Shown in pieces: positions 63,405 through 64,000 of a stretch of DNA of 64,000 nt. Origin of the DNA: Mycolicibacterium baixiangningiae (GTDB lineage: Bacteria; Actinomycetota; Actinomycetes; Mycobacteriales; Mycobacteriaceae); assembly GCF_016313185.1 (NCBI RefSeq), contig NZ_CP066218.1, forward strand, positions 868,001-932,000. The letters are read 5' to 3'. Below the pieces are notes generated by a model, which saw nothing but the letters and a program-made list of their open reading frames with translations, was not told the origin of the DNA and ran no database searches. The position numbers and the translations under genes are program-made. Within the stretch, counting starts at the first letter, position 1. Each line of letters starts with the position of its first letter.

Positions 63405-63899
63405 TCAGTTGGCCGCGCGCAGTTCGGGGGACAGGGCGGCGTTGATGCGACGGCAGTTCTCCGCCATCGCGGCGGTTTGGGCCCGGCTCAACGGGTCGAG
63501 GTAATGGGTGCGGACGGCTTGGCCGTAGACGGTCATCGCGTTGCCGAGCAGCGAGCGCCCCTCGTCGGTGATGGTCGCCAGGACGTAGCGGCCGTCCCGA
63601 TCGCTGGACGCACGGTGGGCCAGGTTGCGCGCCTCGAGCCGGTCGACACGGCGGCTGACGCGGCTCGGAGTGGACACCAGCGTCTGCGCGAGCGCACCCA
63701 TGCGGACCGAACCGGTGGCCGATTTCGCGAGCTCGTGCAGCAGTCGGACGTCTTCGAGGGTCAGCCGGCAGGCGTCGTTGAGTTCGTGGTTCAATGTGGC
63801 CTGCAGCCGCAAGGCGGCGTCCAGATAGTTCTGCCAGGACTTCAGCTCGCCGATGTCGAGACCCGGCATGTCGCTCGGGGTACGCCCCGTCGCTGTCAC
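63405..63899 (-). CDS. MarR family regulator
   Basis: A 164-residue winged-HTH regulator. The DNA-binding part has LAQTLVSTPSRVSRRVDRLE and the wing DRDGRYVLATITDEGRSLL; helices at both ends form the dimer. GTG 63899 is preferred because AGGGGA lies 9-10 bases ahead; ATG 63869 is the alternative. It precedes the LuxR gene on the same strand with a 169-base gap. The target is unknown. Confidence 0.82.
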   Translation of the reverse strand: MTATGRTPSDMPGLDIGELKSWQNYLDAALRLQATLNHELNDACRLTLEDVRLLHELAKSATGSVRMGALAQTLVSTPSRVSRRVDRLEARNLAHRASSDRDGRYVLATITDEGRSLLGNAMTVYGQAVRTHYLDPLSRAQTAAMAENCRRINAALSPELRAAN

Positions 63900-64000
63900 T
63901 TGTAAAGTTCCCCTACTGCCGGCGCGACGGTGTCCCCCGTCCGCGCGGTGGTCGATGCTGGTTTGTCGATCCGCGACCTGCTGTAACACTTTTCACCCCT

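Overview
The window is high-GC actinobacterial DNA that reads as a fast-growing Mycobacterium (Mycolicibacterium type). The grounds are a complete mce operon with yrbE and Mce-associated genes, mycobacterial menaquinone genes (menC, menD, menG, menJ, grcC1), an MgtA/PimB-type mannosyltransferase, deazaflavin (F420) and LLM oxidoreductases, and frequent GTG starts. Gene order from about 11.5 to 49.5 kb follows the backbone I recall from M. tuberculosis Rv0552-Rv0566c (amidohydrolase, menC, bpoC, menD, a DUF3592 protein, mgtA, menG, menJ, grcC1, htpX, gpsA, yajQ), interrupted by extra genes.

1-9.8 kb: the end of yrbEB, then mceA-mceF packed with overlapping stops and starts, a Mce-associated membrane protein and two exported proteins; together a cell-envelope lipid or steroid importer of the Mce type. 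9.8-19.3 kb: small conserved and secreted proteins, a YciI protein, an amidohydrolase, an acyl-CoA synthetase, menC, a phthiodiolone-ketoreductase-like LLM enzyme, an MpaB-like oxygenase with its TetR regulator. 19.4-35.2 kb: Ddn-like oxidoreductase, bpoC-like hydrolase, menD, mgtA, menG, menJ, grcC1 and htpX, interleaved with a zinc alcohol dehydrogenase, a DsbA-like lipoprotein, an SDR, YceI, a GH79-like lipoprotein and a TRIC channel.

35.9-46.3 kb: the most notable unit, an eleven-gene minus-strand cluster between htpX and gpsA. It holds a small unrecognised protein, two NMT1-like binding proteins, an ABC permease and ATPase, a nitrilase-type amidase, an AtzA/TrzN-like amidohydrolase, a hydantoinase/dihydropyrimidinase, a FadR-type GntR regulator, a stand-alone allophanate-hydrolase C-terminal domain and an M20 ureido-acid hydrolase. 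Seven successive junctions share a 4-base overlap. It looks like a complete uptake, ring-opening and decarbamoylation route for a cyclic ureide or N-heterocycle whose identity the sequence does not give.

46.4-51.4 kb: gpsA, an internally deleted DUF1023-type hydrolase with its lipoprotein partner, yajQ, tRNA-Tyr and, next to the tRNA, a small lower-GC patch with an excisionase-like HTH gene and a frameshifted PIN toxin gene. 51.5-64 kb: a MocR regulator divergent from a DJ-1/PfpI protein, a GAF-SpoIIE-HATPase phosphatase with a STAS partner, an LLM monooxygenase plus APC permease pair, a large LuxR regulator and a MarR regulator.
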